Origin: Mikania micrantha
Taxonomy: Eukaryota > Streptophyta > Magnoliopsida > Asterales > Asteraceae
Direction of reading: 5' to 3'
Assembly: GCA_009363875.1 (NCBI GenBank)
Contig: CM018695.1
Span: 14,418,755 to 14,482,754, forward strand
DNA length: 64,000 nucleotides
The notes beneath the pieces were generated by a model. It did not search any database. It was not told the origin of the DNA and saw nothing but the letters and a program-made list of their open reading frames with translations. Position 1 is the first letter of the stretch. Every line of letters starts with the position of its first letter. Shown here in pieces: positions 32,605 to 44,467 of this stretch. A program made the position numbers and the translations under genes.

Positions 32605-33990
32605 TGACTGAGCACAATTCTTCACCCAAACAAATCACAGATATCCCAGTAGTCAAGGATTTTCCTGAAGTTTTTCCTGAGGACATATCAGGATTACCCC
32701 CAGTAAGACAAGTTGAATTTCGAATCAACTTAATTCCAGGTGCAGCACCTGTTGCTAAAGCCCCGTATCGGCTTGCACCATCAGAAATGCAAGAACTTTC
32801 AGGCCAATTACAGGAACTGTTAGACAAAGGTTTTATCAGACCTAGTTTCTCACCCTGGGGAGCACCTATTCTTTTTGTGAAAAAGAAGGATGGTTCATTC
32901 AGAATGTGTATTGACTACAGGGAACTCAATAAACTGACAATCAAGAACCGTTATCCACTACCTCGTATCGATGACCTATTTGATCAATTACAAGGTGCTA
33001 CTTATTTTTCAAAAATCGATTTAAGATCTGGATATCATCAGTTGCGTGTTCATGAGAATGACGTTCCAAAAACTGCTTTTCGAACTCGATACGGACATTA
33101 CGAATTTTTAGTAATGCCGTTTGGTTTAACCAATGCACCTGCAGTTTTTATGGATCTTATGAATCGAGTATGTAGACCTTATCTGGATAAGTTTGTGATT
33201 GTGTTTATTGATGATATTCTTATTTATTCTCGAAACCAACAAGAACATGCTCAACACTTAAAATTAATCCTAGAACTTTTGGCACGTGAAAAATTATATG
33301 CCAAGTTCTCCAAGTGTGAGTTCTGGTTACGAGAAGTTCAATTTCTCGGGCATGTTGTAAACAAAAACGGTATTCAAGTGGATCCCAGTAAGATTCAGGC
33401 GGTGAAACAATGGGAGGCGCCACGAACCCCGACTGAAATACGTCAATTCTTGGGGTTGGCAGGTTATTATCGCCGGTTTATTAAGAACTTTTCAAAGATA
33501 GCCTTGCCAGTGACTACATTGACACAGAAAAATCAACCGTTTGTATGGAATTCTCAACAGGAGGAGGCGTTCCAACTGTTGAAACATAAACTCTGCAACG
33601 CACCTATCTTGGCCCTACCGGAAGGTATTGATAACTTCACAGTGTATTGTGATGCTTCTCGTCAAGGTCTTGGGTTTGTTTTAATGCAGAATGATAAGGT
33701 GATTGCTTATGCTTCTCGACAACTGAAAGTACATGCGAAGAACTATACCACTCATGATCTATAACTTGGTGCAGTGGTGTTTGCACTCAAGATTTGGAGA
33801 CATTATCTGTACGGAACTAAGTGTATTATATACACCGATCACAAAAGTCTCCAGCACATTCTAGATCAGAAAATGTTGAACATGCGACAGAGGCGATGGG
33901 TTGAACTTTTAAACGACTACGACTGTGAAATTCGTTATCACCCAGGTAAAGCGAATGTCGTAGCCGATGCCTTGAGTCGCAAGGAACGAG
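32605..33990 (+). pseudogene. Gypsy B reverse transcriptase-RNase H
   Basis: The frame is open from upstream (32523) to a TAA at 33762-33764. RT has WGAPILFVKKKDGSFRMC, DYRELNKLTIKN, LRSGYHQLRV, FGLTNAP and an intact FIDDILIYS catalytic box. RNase H starts with YCDASRQGLG. The TAA replaces a Glu codon in the RNase H block. The frame resumes directly after it and the RNase H ends at NVVADALSRK near 33983. Apart from the stop it looks well preserved. Confidence 0.85.
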
Positions 33991-35246
33991 TCAAACCTTT
34001 ACGTGTGAAAGCGTTAGGAATGACTATTCAAACCAGTATAATTCCTCAAATTAAAGAAGCTCAGCAACAAGCTTTACAAGCAACGAACTATTCTGCTGAG
34101 GGACTGAGAGGATTAGATAAGAAACTCGATACTAAGGCTGATAGACTGTTGTATTTCAAAGACCGAATGTGGGTTCCTCTATTCGGTAACTCTCGAACTA
34201 TTATCTTGGATGAGGCGCATAAATCCAGGTATTCTATTCATCCAGGTGCTGATAAAATGTATAAAGATCTTAAAGACTTTTACTGGTGGCCTGGAATGAA
34301 GAAACACATAGCTGAATACGTGGATCGATGTTTAACATGTCTCAAAGTTAAGGCTGAACATCAACGACCTTCTGGGTTATTGCAACAACCTGAGATTCCC
34401 ATGTGGAAATGGGATCAGATCTCTATAGATTTCATTACTAAATTACCCAGAACATCACGTAATCATGACTCTATATGGGTTATCGTTGATCGCCTTACGA
34501 AATCTGCGCATTTCTTACCCATCCGAGAAGATTATTCTATGGATCGACTCGCTAAACTTTATGTTAATGAGATTGTATCTCGACATGGAGTACCGATCTC
34601 TATCATTTCTGACAGAGATAGTCGATTTATGTCACGATTTTGGCAAACTCTTCAGAATGCTCTGGGCACACAAATCAATATGAGCACAGCTTATCATCCA
34701 CAAACTGACGGGCAGACTGAACGAACGAATCAAACTCTTGAAGACATGCTCAGAAGCTGTGTGATTGATTTTGGAGGTAGCTGGGATATTCATCTTCCAC
34801 TTGTTGAATTCTCATACAATAACAGCTACCATACCAGTATTCAATGCACTCCATTTGAAGCACTTTATGGACGCAAGTGTAGATCACCTATCTGTTGGTC
34901 AGAGGTAGGTGAAAGCCAAATCATAGGCCCAGAATTCATTCAGGAAACAACTGATAAGATCGCACTCATTCAGGAACGAATCAAAGCAGCTCGCGATCGT
35001 CAAAAGAGTTATGCTAATAATCGCCGTAGACCACTCGAATTTCAAGTAGGTGATCGAGTAATGTTGAAAGTGTCACCTTGGAAAGGCATTTTCAGATTCG
35101 GAAAGAGAGGTAAACTTTCACCAAGATTTGTAGGGCCATTCAAGATCCTAGAACGAATTGAATCAGTAGCCTACAGACTTGAATTACCTCTTGAACTCAG
35201 TAACATTCATGATGTCTTTCATGTATCTAATCTGAAAAATGCTTAA
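33774..35246 (+). CDS. Gypsy B RNase H end and integrase
   Basis: A 490-codon open stretch without a start of its own; it is the rest of the polyprotein after the TAA. It holds the RNase H C-terminus, the zinc-binding region (HPGADKMYKDL ... CLTCLKVK), the catalytic core with FITKLPR, SDRDSRF and TDGQTERTNQTLEDM, and the C-terminal VSPWKG and FGKRGKL-SPRFVGPFKI blocks. It stops at 35246 because a one-base deletion in an A run (35235-35239) shifts the frame before the chromodomain. Confidence 0.87.
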   Translation: MVFALKIWRHYLYGTKCIIYTDHKSLQHILDQKMLNMRQRRWVELLNDYDCEIRYHPGKANVVADALSRKERVKPLRVKALGMTIQTSIIPQIKEAQQQALQATNYSAEGLRGLDKKLDTKADRLLYFKDRMWVPLFGNSRTIILDEAHKSRYSIHPGADKMYKDLKDFYWWPGMKKHIAEYVDRCLTCLKVKAEHQRPSGLLQQPEIPMWKWDQISIDFITKLPRTSRNHDSIWVIVDRLTKSAHFLPIREDYSMDRLAKLYVNEIVSRHGVPISIISDRDSRFMSRFWQTLQNALGTQINMSTAYHPQTDGQTERTNQTLEDMLRSCVIDFGGSWDIHLPLVEFSYNNSYHTSIQCTPFEALYGRKCRSPICWSEVGESQIIGPEFIQETTDKIALIQERIKAARDRQKSYANNRRRPLEFQVGDRVMLKVSPWKGIFRFGKRGKLSPRFVGPFKILERIESVAYRLELPLELSNIHDVFHVSNLKNA

Positions 35247-35450
35247 CTGATGAATCAATGATCGTACCTCTCGAAGAAATTCATATTGATGAAAAACTTC
35301 AGTTTAGAGAAGAACCAGTAGAGGTAATGGATCGAGAAACGAAAGTGTTAAAACGTAGCCGCATACCAATTGTTAAAGTGCGGTGGAATTCGCAGCGAGG
35401 ACCCGAATATACGTGGGAACGTGAAGATTAAATGAAATCAAATTACCCAC
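35247..35450 (+). pseudogene. Gypsy B integrase C-terminal chromodomain, out of frame
   Basis: In the shifted frame the sequence reads through VPLEEIHID, VEVMDRETKVLKRSRIP, VKVRWNSQRGPEYTWERED, the chromodomain-like tail of plant chromoviruses, which guides where new copies insert. A TAA at 35429-35431 interrupts it before the last residues. Confidence 0.75.
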
Positions 35451-35517
35451 ATTTATTCTCATAAACGATGGTCATAATATAAGTCTTCACTAAATTTCGG
35501 GACGAAATTTCTCTAAC

Positions 35518-35527
35518 AGGAGGAGAC
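35518..35527 (+). promoter_or_regulatory. Gypsy B polypurine tract
   Basis: AGGAGGAGAC lies directly before the 3' LTR. It follows a TTTCGGGACGAAATTTC block shared with other Gypsy 3' ends. It primes plus-strand DNA synthesis. Confidence 0.8.
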
Positions 35528-37648
35528 TGTGACAGTTGTACACGATAATTACGTCATCAATGACGTGGGCACATTTGATCATTCTATAAACCCATGTTGT
35601 TCTAATACTTGTAATTGTTACAGAGTAATAGTAGACGAGAAATGATGAACGTGGGCGAAAATCGTGCACAAAACGGAGTCCTGGATTGCCCGGAATCGAA
35701 AAACGAAGAAAAATCACTAAGTGTTGGTCGATTGGATCCATCGCGGTACGCGATGGAGGGATTCAGAATCCTCCGCGGTACGCGATGCATGAAAGAAATT
35801 TGAGATCTCCGGATTTCTTCGCGGTACGCGAAGAATTTTTGGGCTTTTGGTCGCGGTACGCGACGGATGAGGCGGTGGAATGATCTGATCCTTTTAATCA
35901 GATTTCATGCAAGAAAGAAGTTTATTCTTCTTCTTCGTTTCTGCTTCATTTCCAGGCGAAAACACACACACTTTTCCCATCCAAACTCCAGTTTAAGCTT
36001 ATCAGACGCCAAGGATCGTGCCACGGGTCGTGTATACAAGTTCTGATCGTTGTTTTATCCGTCAGATTAGGTAATGATTCGTTTTAACCTTCTAGTTTGA
36101 TTTTGATTGATTAGATCTTGATTTTGAACGTAATGACATAGTTAGGATTGTTGATTATTGCCTGGATGACGGCTAGGATTGATTATAAACAAAGAACACA
36201 AAGTTTTAACGGTTAAATCCTTGTTTTGATCCGTTGTAATGCCCGGTTTTCATGAAACCATACCTATGATTACAATGGTTTAATCCATTTGATTATAACA
36301 ATGTAGGTGATTAGTTGGGTTAATCCTTGAAATGCAAGGTTAAATCCAAGTGTTTCAAACTAATCACAATCATTAACATACTCATTGGAACGATTATCTG
36401 ATGTTTATGATAACAGTCATATTAGTATGTTAAACTTGGTTATTATACCTCTTATGATACTACATTGTGATATTTCATGATATTTGGGTAATCAATAACA
36501 AGGATTGATCATTCCTAAGCCATTAAATTATCTAGAAATTGTTACAGTATCATAATCAACAACATTAACTATTTGGTTAATCTAAGATTATTCTGATTAA
36601 TCAAGAGTGTCATCAACTTTGTATTAGGAATCTAATGCAATGTAGGTTCCTACATTATCATACATTGTATGATATAACATTAAATTAACTAATTACATAA
36701 CTAATATCAGTTTGATGACTTTTAAGTCAATGTCTTTGACATTGAACGTTCAGAAAGATCTAATCAGTAAACTAGAACATAAATAACTCATTAAATATAA
36801 ATAAATGCAAAATCACTTCTCTATTATCAGTTTTGAGATATTCTGCTACATCTATACTACCAGGTGAGTTTCGTACGACCCCTTTTCTTTTTAATCTTTT
36901 ATAAACATCGGGGTAGCGCTGTAAGACTTTTCAAAACTATATGATATGTATCACTGTTATCTGTGTGATTGCATGTGATTGGTTGGAACTTGTGGATTTC
37001 ATGGGATTTTTGCCCTGAGAACAGAACACTATCACAGAACTTAAGTCCTCATTTCTGAACTGTATCTAGTGAACCCATGTGGGGCCGAACGGGGAAACAT
37101 TGATAGTACTATTGGCTGACCACCCATTTGCTGGGAGGGTTGCATCTCCCCTTGTGTGAATGTTTGTTTCCTGTTTCCAAAACTTCTTAATGGTGTGATA
37201 GACATTAAGATAATGAGGCATTAAGATATGTACCGACGGGTAGTATCTTGTAGAACAATATCGTCAGAAAGGAACTAGATACGGGTCCCATGGTTATCTT
37301 GAACTGAACATTTTGTGAACTTGTATTACATATCATATCATATTATATTGTGAAACTTGAACTGTATGAACTCACCAGCTTTGTGCTGACGTTTTCAAAT
37401 CAAACCTTTTTGCAGGTAGACCGTGACTTCGGGAAGAATGCACCTCACAAAAATTGTAGTTAAATAGGTTAATGTTGTAATGTAAATTGTAATCACGAAA
37501 CCCTGTAATGTATTTATTTTAAGTTAATCTGTGTGCTTGTGATATCGGATCAAGTAAGTCACCCCTCACCTCGGAGACATCACCACTGTGCTTCCGCAAC
37601 CGTTTCAGTGACATCATACATGAGGTGACGAGGGGTGGGGGTGTGACA
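35528..37648 (+). repeat. Gypsy B 3' LTR (2121 bp)
   Basis: Nearly identical to 22924-25043, with the same TGTGACAG start and GGGTGTGACA end. It is followed by the TCACA duplication. It contains the palindrome array (about 35738-35864) and the intron-like segment 36864-37415. Confidence 0.95.
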
Positions 37649-37812
37649 TCACATAATCAACCAGCACCATAATCTCCTTATTATTTCGCATCATCATTAC
37701 ATGTGTTATCATCACTAGACATATCATTGCATTTGTTATCATCACTCCCCATCAGTTTCCTAACACTCCAAGTTATCATCACTTTTATTTAATATTTTAT
37801 TAATTGATTTTT

Positions 37813-38088
37813 TTTTACCAATGATGTCTTGTCTTAGTGGTAAGATGGAGGTATGGGGGAAGTAATAGAAGACCCAGGTCATGGGTTTGATTCTTGATCC
37901 CACCCGGTTTTACCGGCCTTTCACCGTCGTGCCTTTGGGCGGGTGCTTGGGTCGGGTTTTCCCGGGAATTTGTGACTGGTGGGCTAGGGGCTCCGTCCGT
38001 CTGGACTAGTGGCCAACTTGGGCATCCTTTAGCCATTGGAGGCCGCGTACGTAGTACCCGTCAGTTGATTAGTTGGCCGTTCAAAAAA
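37813..38088 (+). mobile_element. tRNA-derived SINE 1 (about 276 bp)
   Basis: The RNA polymerase III box A-like TTAGTGGTAAGATGG (37834-37848) and box B-like GGGTTTGATTC (about 37883-37893) are followed by a GC-rich body and a short A-rich tail. It is flanked by AATTGATTTTT (37802-37812 and 38089-38099). Confidence 0.75.
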
Positions 38089-38258
38089 AATTGATTTTTA
38101 TTTTTTTAATTATAAATTAAATTAAAAAAAGACGTAATGTTATTAAAAAAAATTAATGTTACAAAATAAAATAAAAAAATTACATTATAAAAAATGAAAC
38201 TACATAATAAAATTATAAAAAAAACATTAAAATAAAATTTAATACTTTTCAAAAAAAA

Positions 38259-38790
38259 CTACATATTTTCTCTTCGATTTTTCCAGACATGTTCAACCAA
38301 ATCGCCTTTAATCATGTTATGTATTTCCCTGCTTCGAATCTCAGCTCGTATTTCAGCTCTTTCTTCCGGTGTAACCTCTTCAATCGGAGCGTCGACCTCT
38401 TCGTAATTTTGTGAAATAGTTTTTCCTTTGTCCTCCAAAATCATGTTATGCAAAATAATACAAGCATACATGGCTTCTCTAATTTTACCTTTCTTCCAAA
38501 TACTACATGGATTATCTATCATATTTCATTTCTTTTTAAGTACACCGAGCACCTCTTCGACATCATTTCTCGTCGCCTCTTGAGCCTTTTTAAAGTATTT
38601 CCATTTACTATCGTCTTCATGAAGACATGTAAATGATTTGATAAACGTAGGCCAACTGTTGAATAGCACTTGTACACTTTGGTGTGAAACATGCTACACC
38701 TGTTCGATGTAATTTTGTTGAAATAACGATAAATTTCCTTCCGCATCGTTAACGATTTGAAGAAATAAATTGCGGCTCATTCGAACTCCC
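38259..38790 (-). pseudogene. PIF/Harbinger transposase relic, C-terminal part
   Basis: A minus-strand open stretch (38522-38259) carries AMYACIILHNMI, nearly the same as the C-terminal motif of the complete transposase at 40692. An overlapping worn stretch upstream (to about 38790) gives degraded N-terminal pieces with stops and deletions. The catalytic Asp residues are missing. Confidence 0.7.
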
Positions 38791-38830
38791 CAATGGTCAA
38801 ATGCTCAAGGCTTTTTTTGCTTCCAACGGT

Positions 38831-39346
38831 CATATGATTTTTGATTTATTTATTTATTTATTTTCTTGGCTTCAAGGGCTCACGCCTCCACCCATCACGC
38901 CGGTATGTAGTGGGGGGAGGGCGCCACTGGGACGTGATCGGCTTATCTCACGTCCCCACCACACACCATAACACATAGCCAGATGCACTTGATGAAATGC
39001 ATTGATGAAATGCATTGATGAAATGCATGCTCTTTTCGTCCCCTAACCCAACGAGCCCTTCCTAAGTATAGCCTCCACCTAAGCAAATGCAACCTCTCAT
39101 ACATACACAATACAGATAGCCTAAATTAAAGATTTTGATAACATTTTAATAATAATTAAAATAAGACATTTTAAGATTACATCTTAAGTATTAAGGTATT
39201 ATTAGCTATTAAGAGATATCATGTTAATATTAAATGAATATTAAGATGATACCAAACAACTCTTAATACAAACTAAATTTAACCATTATTGGGATTGAAC
39301 ATGTTAATGAAGGGCGAAATAGGATTGAACCTCCAATATCATCTTA
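38831..39346. other. Non-coding, with a three-unit 13-bp tandem repeat
   Basis: TGATGAAATGCAT occurs three times in tandem at 38990-39027. The GC-rich segment around 38880-38960 may be the end of the Harbinger relic. Nothing else is recognised. Confidence 0.5.
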
Positions 39347-39749
39347 TCTATATTATTATATAATACATATTAAAAACGCAAAATAATAATTTTAGTAAAT
39401 CTCTTAAAATTAAGAGTTTTACAACCCTTATAACACATAGTACAACCTTTTTAATCTAACATAAATGTTTTGTTTCTCTTTTTACTTTGTCCCACATAAG
39501 TAACCTTTACAAATTGAAGTGAGATAGAGTGATTATAAAAAAAAAACTCTTTAAAGCAAATAAACCACTTCTTGACATTTTTGTCCAGTTGGTCTTTTAT
39601 GTTAAGAGTTAAAGTCACTTTTAGTTAATTTATAAATAAAAAAAAATTGTTTTCGGTATGGTTATGACCCTAAATCAAACAATGCAAACTTTAAAATCAC
39701 CCAACTTAAGTATTGTGTTTTTAGTTGCATCGCTCAGGCACCGTACTAG
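39347..39749 (+). mobile_element. Helitron-like element (403 bp)
   Basis: It begins A|TCTATATTATTATATAATAC and ends CCGTACTAG|T, matching Helitron ends and A/T insertion, but the 3' hairpin is weak. A closely related, inverted and truncated copy lies at 20320-20647. Confidence 0.55.
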
Positions 39750-39811
39750 TAAAAGATAAACCATTTACTAATTATGTTATTCCCGTCTTTGATTTTTGTG
39801 AGTATTTTAAG

Positions 39812-40203
39812 TAGGGGTGTTCATGGGGTCGGATAACCGTTTATTCGGGTTATTTGGATCGGGTTGTCCGGATTTGAAAATTTTAATATCTTATCCGAAA
39901 CCCAACCCGATTCGAATTTGGAAATTTTCTATCCGATCCGAATCCATCCGAAAAACCAGAAAAACCCGAATAAACTTATTTTTTCATCCGAATAATCCGA
40001 ACAACCCGAAAAAACAGGGTTTATTCAGGTTTTTCGGATTGAATTAGGATATCCGATCCGAATAAACAAGATTTTGTATATCAGATATCCGATCCGAATT
40101 CGGAAAACGGATATCCAATCCGAATCTATCCGAATTTTTAATTTGGATCGGTTTTTTTAGATTTCAGAAACAGTTCGAATTTCGGGTTTTTTGAACACCC
40201 CTA
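39812..40203. mobile_element. hAT-type MITE (392 bp)
   Basis: Terminal inverted repeats TAGGGGTGTTCA / TGAACACCCCTA are flanked by a perfect 8-bp duplication ATTTTAAG (39804-39811 and 40204-40211). The interior repeats TATCCGATCCGAAT-like phrases. Non-coding despite a chance open frame. Confidence 0.88.
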
Positions 40204-40411
40204 ATTTTAAGCATGCTTATCCCAACTAATTCAATCATGCCCTTGCACCGTGAGACAAAGCAAAAAGTGAGCTAATCATGCTAGACAAACTAAAATCAGC
40301 CACTCATTTTTACTTTTGAAAAAATCCTTTACCACCTTCGCACCTTGCTACAAATTAGCTACACTTGTGTTTTGCTATCTTTTAACTACATATTTTCATG
40401 AGAAACTATAA

Positions 40412-42354
40412 GAGGACTAGGAGTCAGTCCCAAAACTCCCCACTTTTCCCCGTTGCCACATCAGCGTCACATCAGCTTTCCTCACTTTTCCCCACTTTTC
40501 CCCACTTTTCCCCATTTTGCACGGTGTCGTTCCACTTTTCCCCATTTTCAAATCTTATTTTTATTTAATTATTTTAACAATAAATAAATAATAATAATTA
40601 AATAGATTCATTAAAAATAAAATATAAAATTACATTAAAATTTAAAAAGATATTACATTAAATTAAAAAGATATTACATTAAATGAAAATACTAATTATT
40701 CGGGTTATTGGCGTGATATTGTTGCGATAAATGCTCAAAATGCTCGATAAGGTCGGCTCGAAGATTTTCGTGCGTTGTTCTTGATCGTAGCTGATAAAGA
40801 ATGTCTTCTTCATGCTGTTCATCGCTAGGAGGGTCCTCTATGTGTTCTGGTGATATTGCTGACCCATTCCATTTTAAAATCATATTGTGTAGAATGATAC
40901 AAGCATACATAATTTTTCGTAAACTTCGTGGATGCAATTGCTTTGCGGGACGATGCAATATATTCCACCTTCCCTTCAAAACACCGAAAGCTCTTTCAAC
41001 ATCTTTTCCTGCAGCTTCTTGTGCTCTCTTGAATCGACGACGTTTTAAATCATTTTCGGGAGGATGCTGCAACGATTTCACTATAGTTGCCCAACTAGGA
41101 TAAATCCCATCACCAAGATAATATCCAAGCTTGTATACGACGCCGTTAACCATAAACGAGCACTTTGGGGCTGATCCATCAAGTATGTTGCTGAAAACAT
41201 ACGAACGATCAAGAACGTTGAGGTCATTGTTGGAGCCGGGAGGTCCAAAGAAAGCATGCCAAAACCAAGTGTCTTGTGATGCCACCGCTTCAAGCATCAC
41301 CGTCGGAACCTTGTAATCACCCAGTGTGTATTGTCCGCGCCATTCAATCGGACAATTCTTCCAAACCCAATGCGTACAATCTATACTTCCCAACATCCCC
41401 GGGAATTTGTGTCTTTCAGAATACGCTTGGTATAGCAACTGAACATCATTGTAAGTGGGTTTTCGAAGAAATTCTTTTGCATACAAAGAAATAACACCGT
41501 CACAAAAATGATCGAGGCTTTCACGCGACGTTATTTCAGACATTTGTAAATACTCATCAAGAGCATCTGGAGCGTTACCGTAAGCTAATTGTCGTATCGC
41601 GGACGTGCACTTTTGAAGTGCAGTAAAACTTTGATGACCTCTTGCATCAAACGATGTTTGAAAGTATTGATAATTCATTTCAATATCGTCTACGATACGC
41701 AAAAATAAATCTCTAGGCATACGAAATCTTCTTTCAAATAATTCGTTGGTGAATGTTGGGTTGGTTTCGGTGTTAAAATAATGATCGACAAGCCTCTTAT
41801 GTGATTCGGCACGATCGTCCCGACATATATACCTTTTAAACAAATTGTAACATATATATTGTAAAACACATAATAAAAAAATATAAAAAAAACAACTATA
41901 CTAAAAAAATTGTGTATACCTTCTCGAAGAGGATGCGGTGGATGCAGACTCGTTTAAACTCGTGGAGACGATGGTTGACAAAAACTGAAAGTTTCGTTGT
42001 TTGATATTGATCTCCTCTTCTTCTGAACTTGACGATTTACTTTCAAATGTGGGAAGCTCCAATGTAAACGGATCCATTGTTTTAAACTTTATAAAATTTG
42101 AGTGTAGAATGAAAGAATAAAATGATAAAGAGTGTGAGTTGTGATTGTTTTGGAGTTGTTTAAATAGAAAAAAAAAATTAGATTTTTTTTTAAACCCACA
42201 ACGGTCCTCCCCAACGGTCATTTTATCCACTTTCCCATTTCGGCTTGAAACGGTGCCATCTCCCCGATTCACCCCACCCCACTTCCGGGGGGGTGGTGTT
42301 CCCGGTCGGCCGCAAATCTCCCCGCCTCTCTCCCGGCTCCCACTCCGACCCCCC
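40412..42354 (-). mobile_element. PIF/Harbinger element with a complete-looking nuclease gene (1943 bp)
   Basis: It is flanked by TAA (40409-40411 and 42355-42357), the usual 3-bp Harbinger target. The ends are imperfect inverted repeats (GAGGACTAGGAGTCAG on the left; GGGGGGTCGGAGTGGGAG when the right end is inverted). It carries the transposase gene and no second, Myb-like ORF, which autonomous PIF elements usually need. Confidence 0.75.
40692..42077 (-). CDS. PIF/Harbinger transposase (DDE nuclease), two exons
   Basis: Exon 1 is 42077-41920 (ATG, MDPFTLELP, Glu/Ser-rich). The intron 41919-41833 has GT/AG ends and is 87 nt. Exon 2 is 41832-40692. The join keeps one frame, giving 432 residues, a normal family length. 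Exon 2 alone is open from 41843. Catalytic motifs of the DDE_Tnp_4 type are LGSIDCTHW (first Asp), GSNNDLNVL (second Asp) and DVERAFGVLKGRW (Glu). The C-terminus has YACIILHNMI. The enzyme would cut and paste the element at TAA-type sites with its Myb-like partner. No stop or frameshift is seen, so it may still be functional. Confidence 0.85.
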
Positions 42355-42597
42355 TAACAGTAGCAAAATTTTTATAGCAAAACCAAGAAAAATAAATATT
42401 TTAAAAATAGTTTAATAAAATCCGTAGCAAAATCATGAAAATAAATATCAAAAAAATAAAATAAAAATAGTATTGGAAAATCCATTTCAACTCCGTAGCA
42501 AAAAAAAAATTAAGTTAACAAAATTAGTAGCAATATCCGTTACAAAATCCAAAAAGCAAAATATTTAAGACAAGTTAGATAATAATTTTATATATAA

Positions 42598-43787
42598 CTA
42601 GTATATAGGACCCGCGCGTTGCCGCGGGGTTTGATATATTGACGTAAAAACAACCAACAGAACATGAGGTTAAAATCTTGTACAAAAAAATGCATGAAGA
42701 AGGAAACCTTGACATTGATAAAGTGATAAACCAATTAAAAACATACAGCTACTTTTTGATACAGAAAGACTAAATATACCAATATTGTCATTTTTTTTTG
42801 CTTAGTTCTTTTGAAAAGTTAAAGCCAATGAAGACCAACAATCAGATTATGCAAAATGTTAAAGTTATGTTTTCATAACTAAAGTAACTAAAACGAACAA
42901 TTACTTGCATCAAATTACACTTGCATACCTATTTAACGACCAACCTAATTATCAAACTAAAATAGTCTAGGAAATAATCTCAATTGCTTTGCAAAAATTA
43001 AAACATTAAACTGAAAGTTATAGTATCATTACAGATTGAAATCACTAAAAACACAAAACCCTATACAACATCTATAACGTAAGCTTTGAAACTAAGGGTT
43101 GAAGATTAAGAACTCATTTAATAGTAAAGAATGTGATTACAGAAGACTTAAAAAAAGGCTCTGCATAAATGTAGTATTTATACACGATAGAAATATTATA
43201 AAATTATTAAATGTAAATCGTATATATTTGTAGTATATATAATACTCATGGTTTATAAAATTATTAAATCTAAATCGTTGGTGAACTAATTACAATCAAA
43301 ATGATATAAACGATACAAATATTCGATAATGTACGGACACGTTATAGGCATGTGAACAAAGCGCAAAATTTATGTGACTATTTGTGTTCAAAATTTATAT
43401 AAACGTTCATGAGGCCATTGCGATCAAACTAATATAATCATGACTTTTATCCGATAATTTAATGACGCGTTAAAATCATGTGAACATTAAAAATATGTGA
43501 ATAAAGTGAGAGGGGACTTTAAAAATAACAGTTCAAAGTTCAGGGTTATAAATAAAAATTTCAAATTAATTCAAAAGTACTGAAAGTTGTCTTTGGATAT
43601 TTTGACGCGGTTTGCTATCTTTTGACACGATTTGCTATATTTTGATGCGGTTCGTATTTTTTGTTGCGGTTAAATGAATAGTGTTTTATGTGAGAGAGTA
43701 AAATTTTACTTTTTAATATATAAAGTGGGGTTGTAAGACTCTATGACTTTTAAGAAGTAAACTGTATAAATGAAAGAATAGTGTAGA
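42598..43787 (-). mobile_element. Helitron (1190 bp)
   Basis: Read on the minus strand it starts TCTACACTATTC after host A (43787). It ends with a GC-rich hairpin (CCCGCGGCAACGCGCGGG) eleven bases before CTAG (42601-42598), followed by host T. No target duplication and no helicase. It has higher-GC ends than the small Helitrons elsewhere, so it is another family. A Tn-like palindromic phrase around TTTTGAxxCGGTTTGCTAT recurs near 43600-43660. Confidence 0.78.
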
Positions 43788-44224
43788 TTAGCAAATGCTT
43801 ATACGATAATCGGATATCATAGGATAAAAGTTGGTATTTATTTGTTCCTAATAACTAATGAACTTCCAAAGGCCAAAGAAAACATGCTGAAAAGTAAATA
43901 TCATGAACAGAATCGAATAATTCAGATATTAGTAGTATTGTATAATAGATAAACAACAATAAAGATAGCAACACAATCAAGCGTAATCTATTATCCCAGT
44001 AAAAGAATGAAAGTATAAGTGATAAGACCTTATATCATAAGGAAAAAAAATAGGATCAATATAAGTAACATTGGATCATTATGTAAGAAATGAAAAAAAA
44101 AATGCTAAATAGTATACAAATAGTCAGATATGGCCTGACAATAATAAATATACCAAACGCAAGAAACAAAGAAATAGACACAACTAAAATGTTAACAAAA
44201 GGTTAACTAAGTAGGTTACTCATG

Positions 44225-44451
44225 ACTAAAGAGCCTCAAGTCTAGTGGTAGCCTCTTGATTTCTAAAGAGGTCTTGGGTTGGAGTCTCACATAGAAGAAA
44301 TATTGCTCTGGGTTGAGCCAAGGAGTTTTCCTAGTTGTAAGTTTCCTCTTGGGCGGGTGGGTCAGGTCACCACACTCTGTTATTCGATCGAAAGGGTGAA
44401 ATCTATTTGCCAGGGTGATCCCAGGTGACCGAGCGTTTGCTGTTCAAAAAA
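44225..44451 (+). mobile_element. tRNA-derived SINE 2 (about 227 bp)
   Basis: Box A-like TCTAGTGGTAGCC (from 44241) and box B-like GGGTTGGAGTCTC (from about 44276) are followed by a 3' tail ending TTCAAAAAAA. It is flanked by the 16-bp duplication AAGTAGGTTACTCATG (44209-44224 and 44452-44467). Confidence 0.88.
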
Positions 44452-44467
44452 AAGTAGGTTACTCATG

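Larger units (their letters stand above)
22924..37648 (+). mobile_element. Gypsy element B, full length with nested insertion (14.7 kb)
   Basis: Two LTRs of 2120 and 2121 bp are flanked by the 5-bp duplication TCACA (22919-22923 and 37649-37653). Primer-binding site, accessory ORF, gag, protease, RT, RNase H, integrase, chromodomain and polypurine tract follow in Ty3/Gypsy chromovirus order. By eye the LTRs differ at about seven substitutions and one single-base indel, so insertion is recent. The coding region nonetheless has two frameshifts, three stops and a 3.66-kb insertion. Confidence 0.92.
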
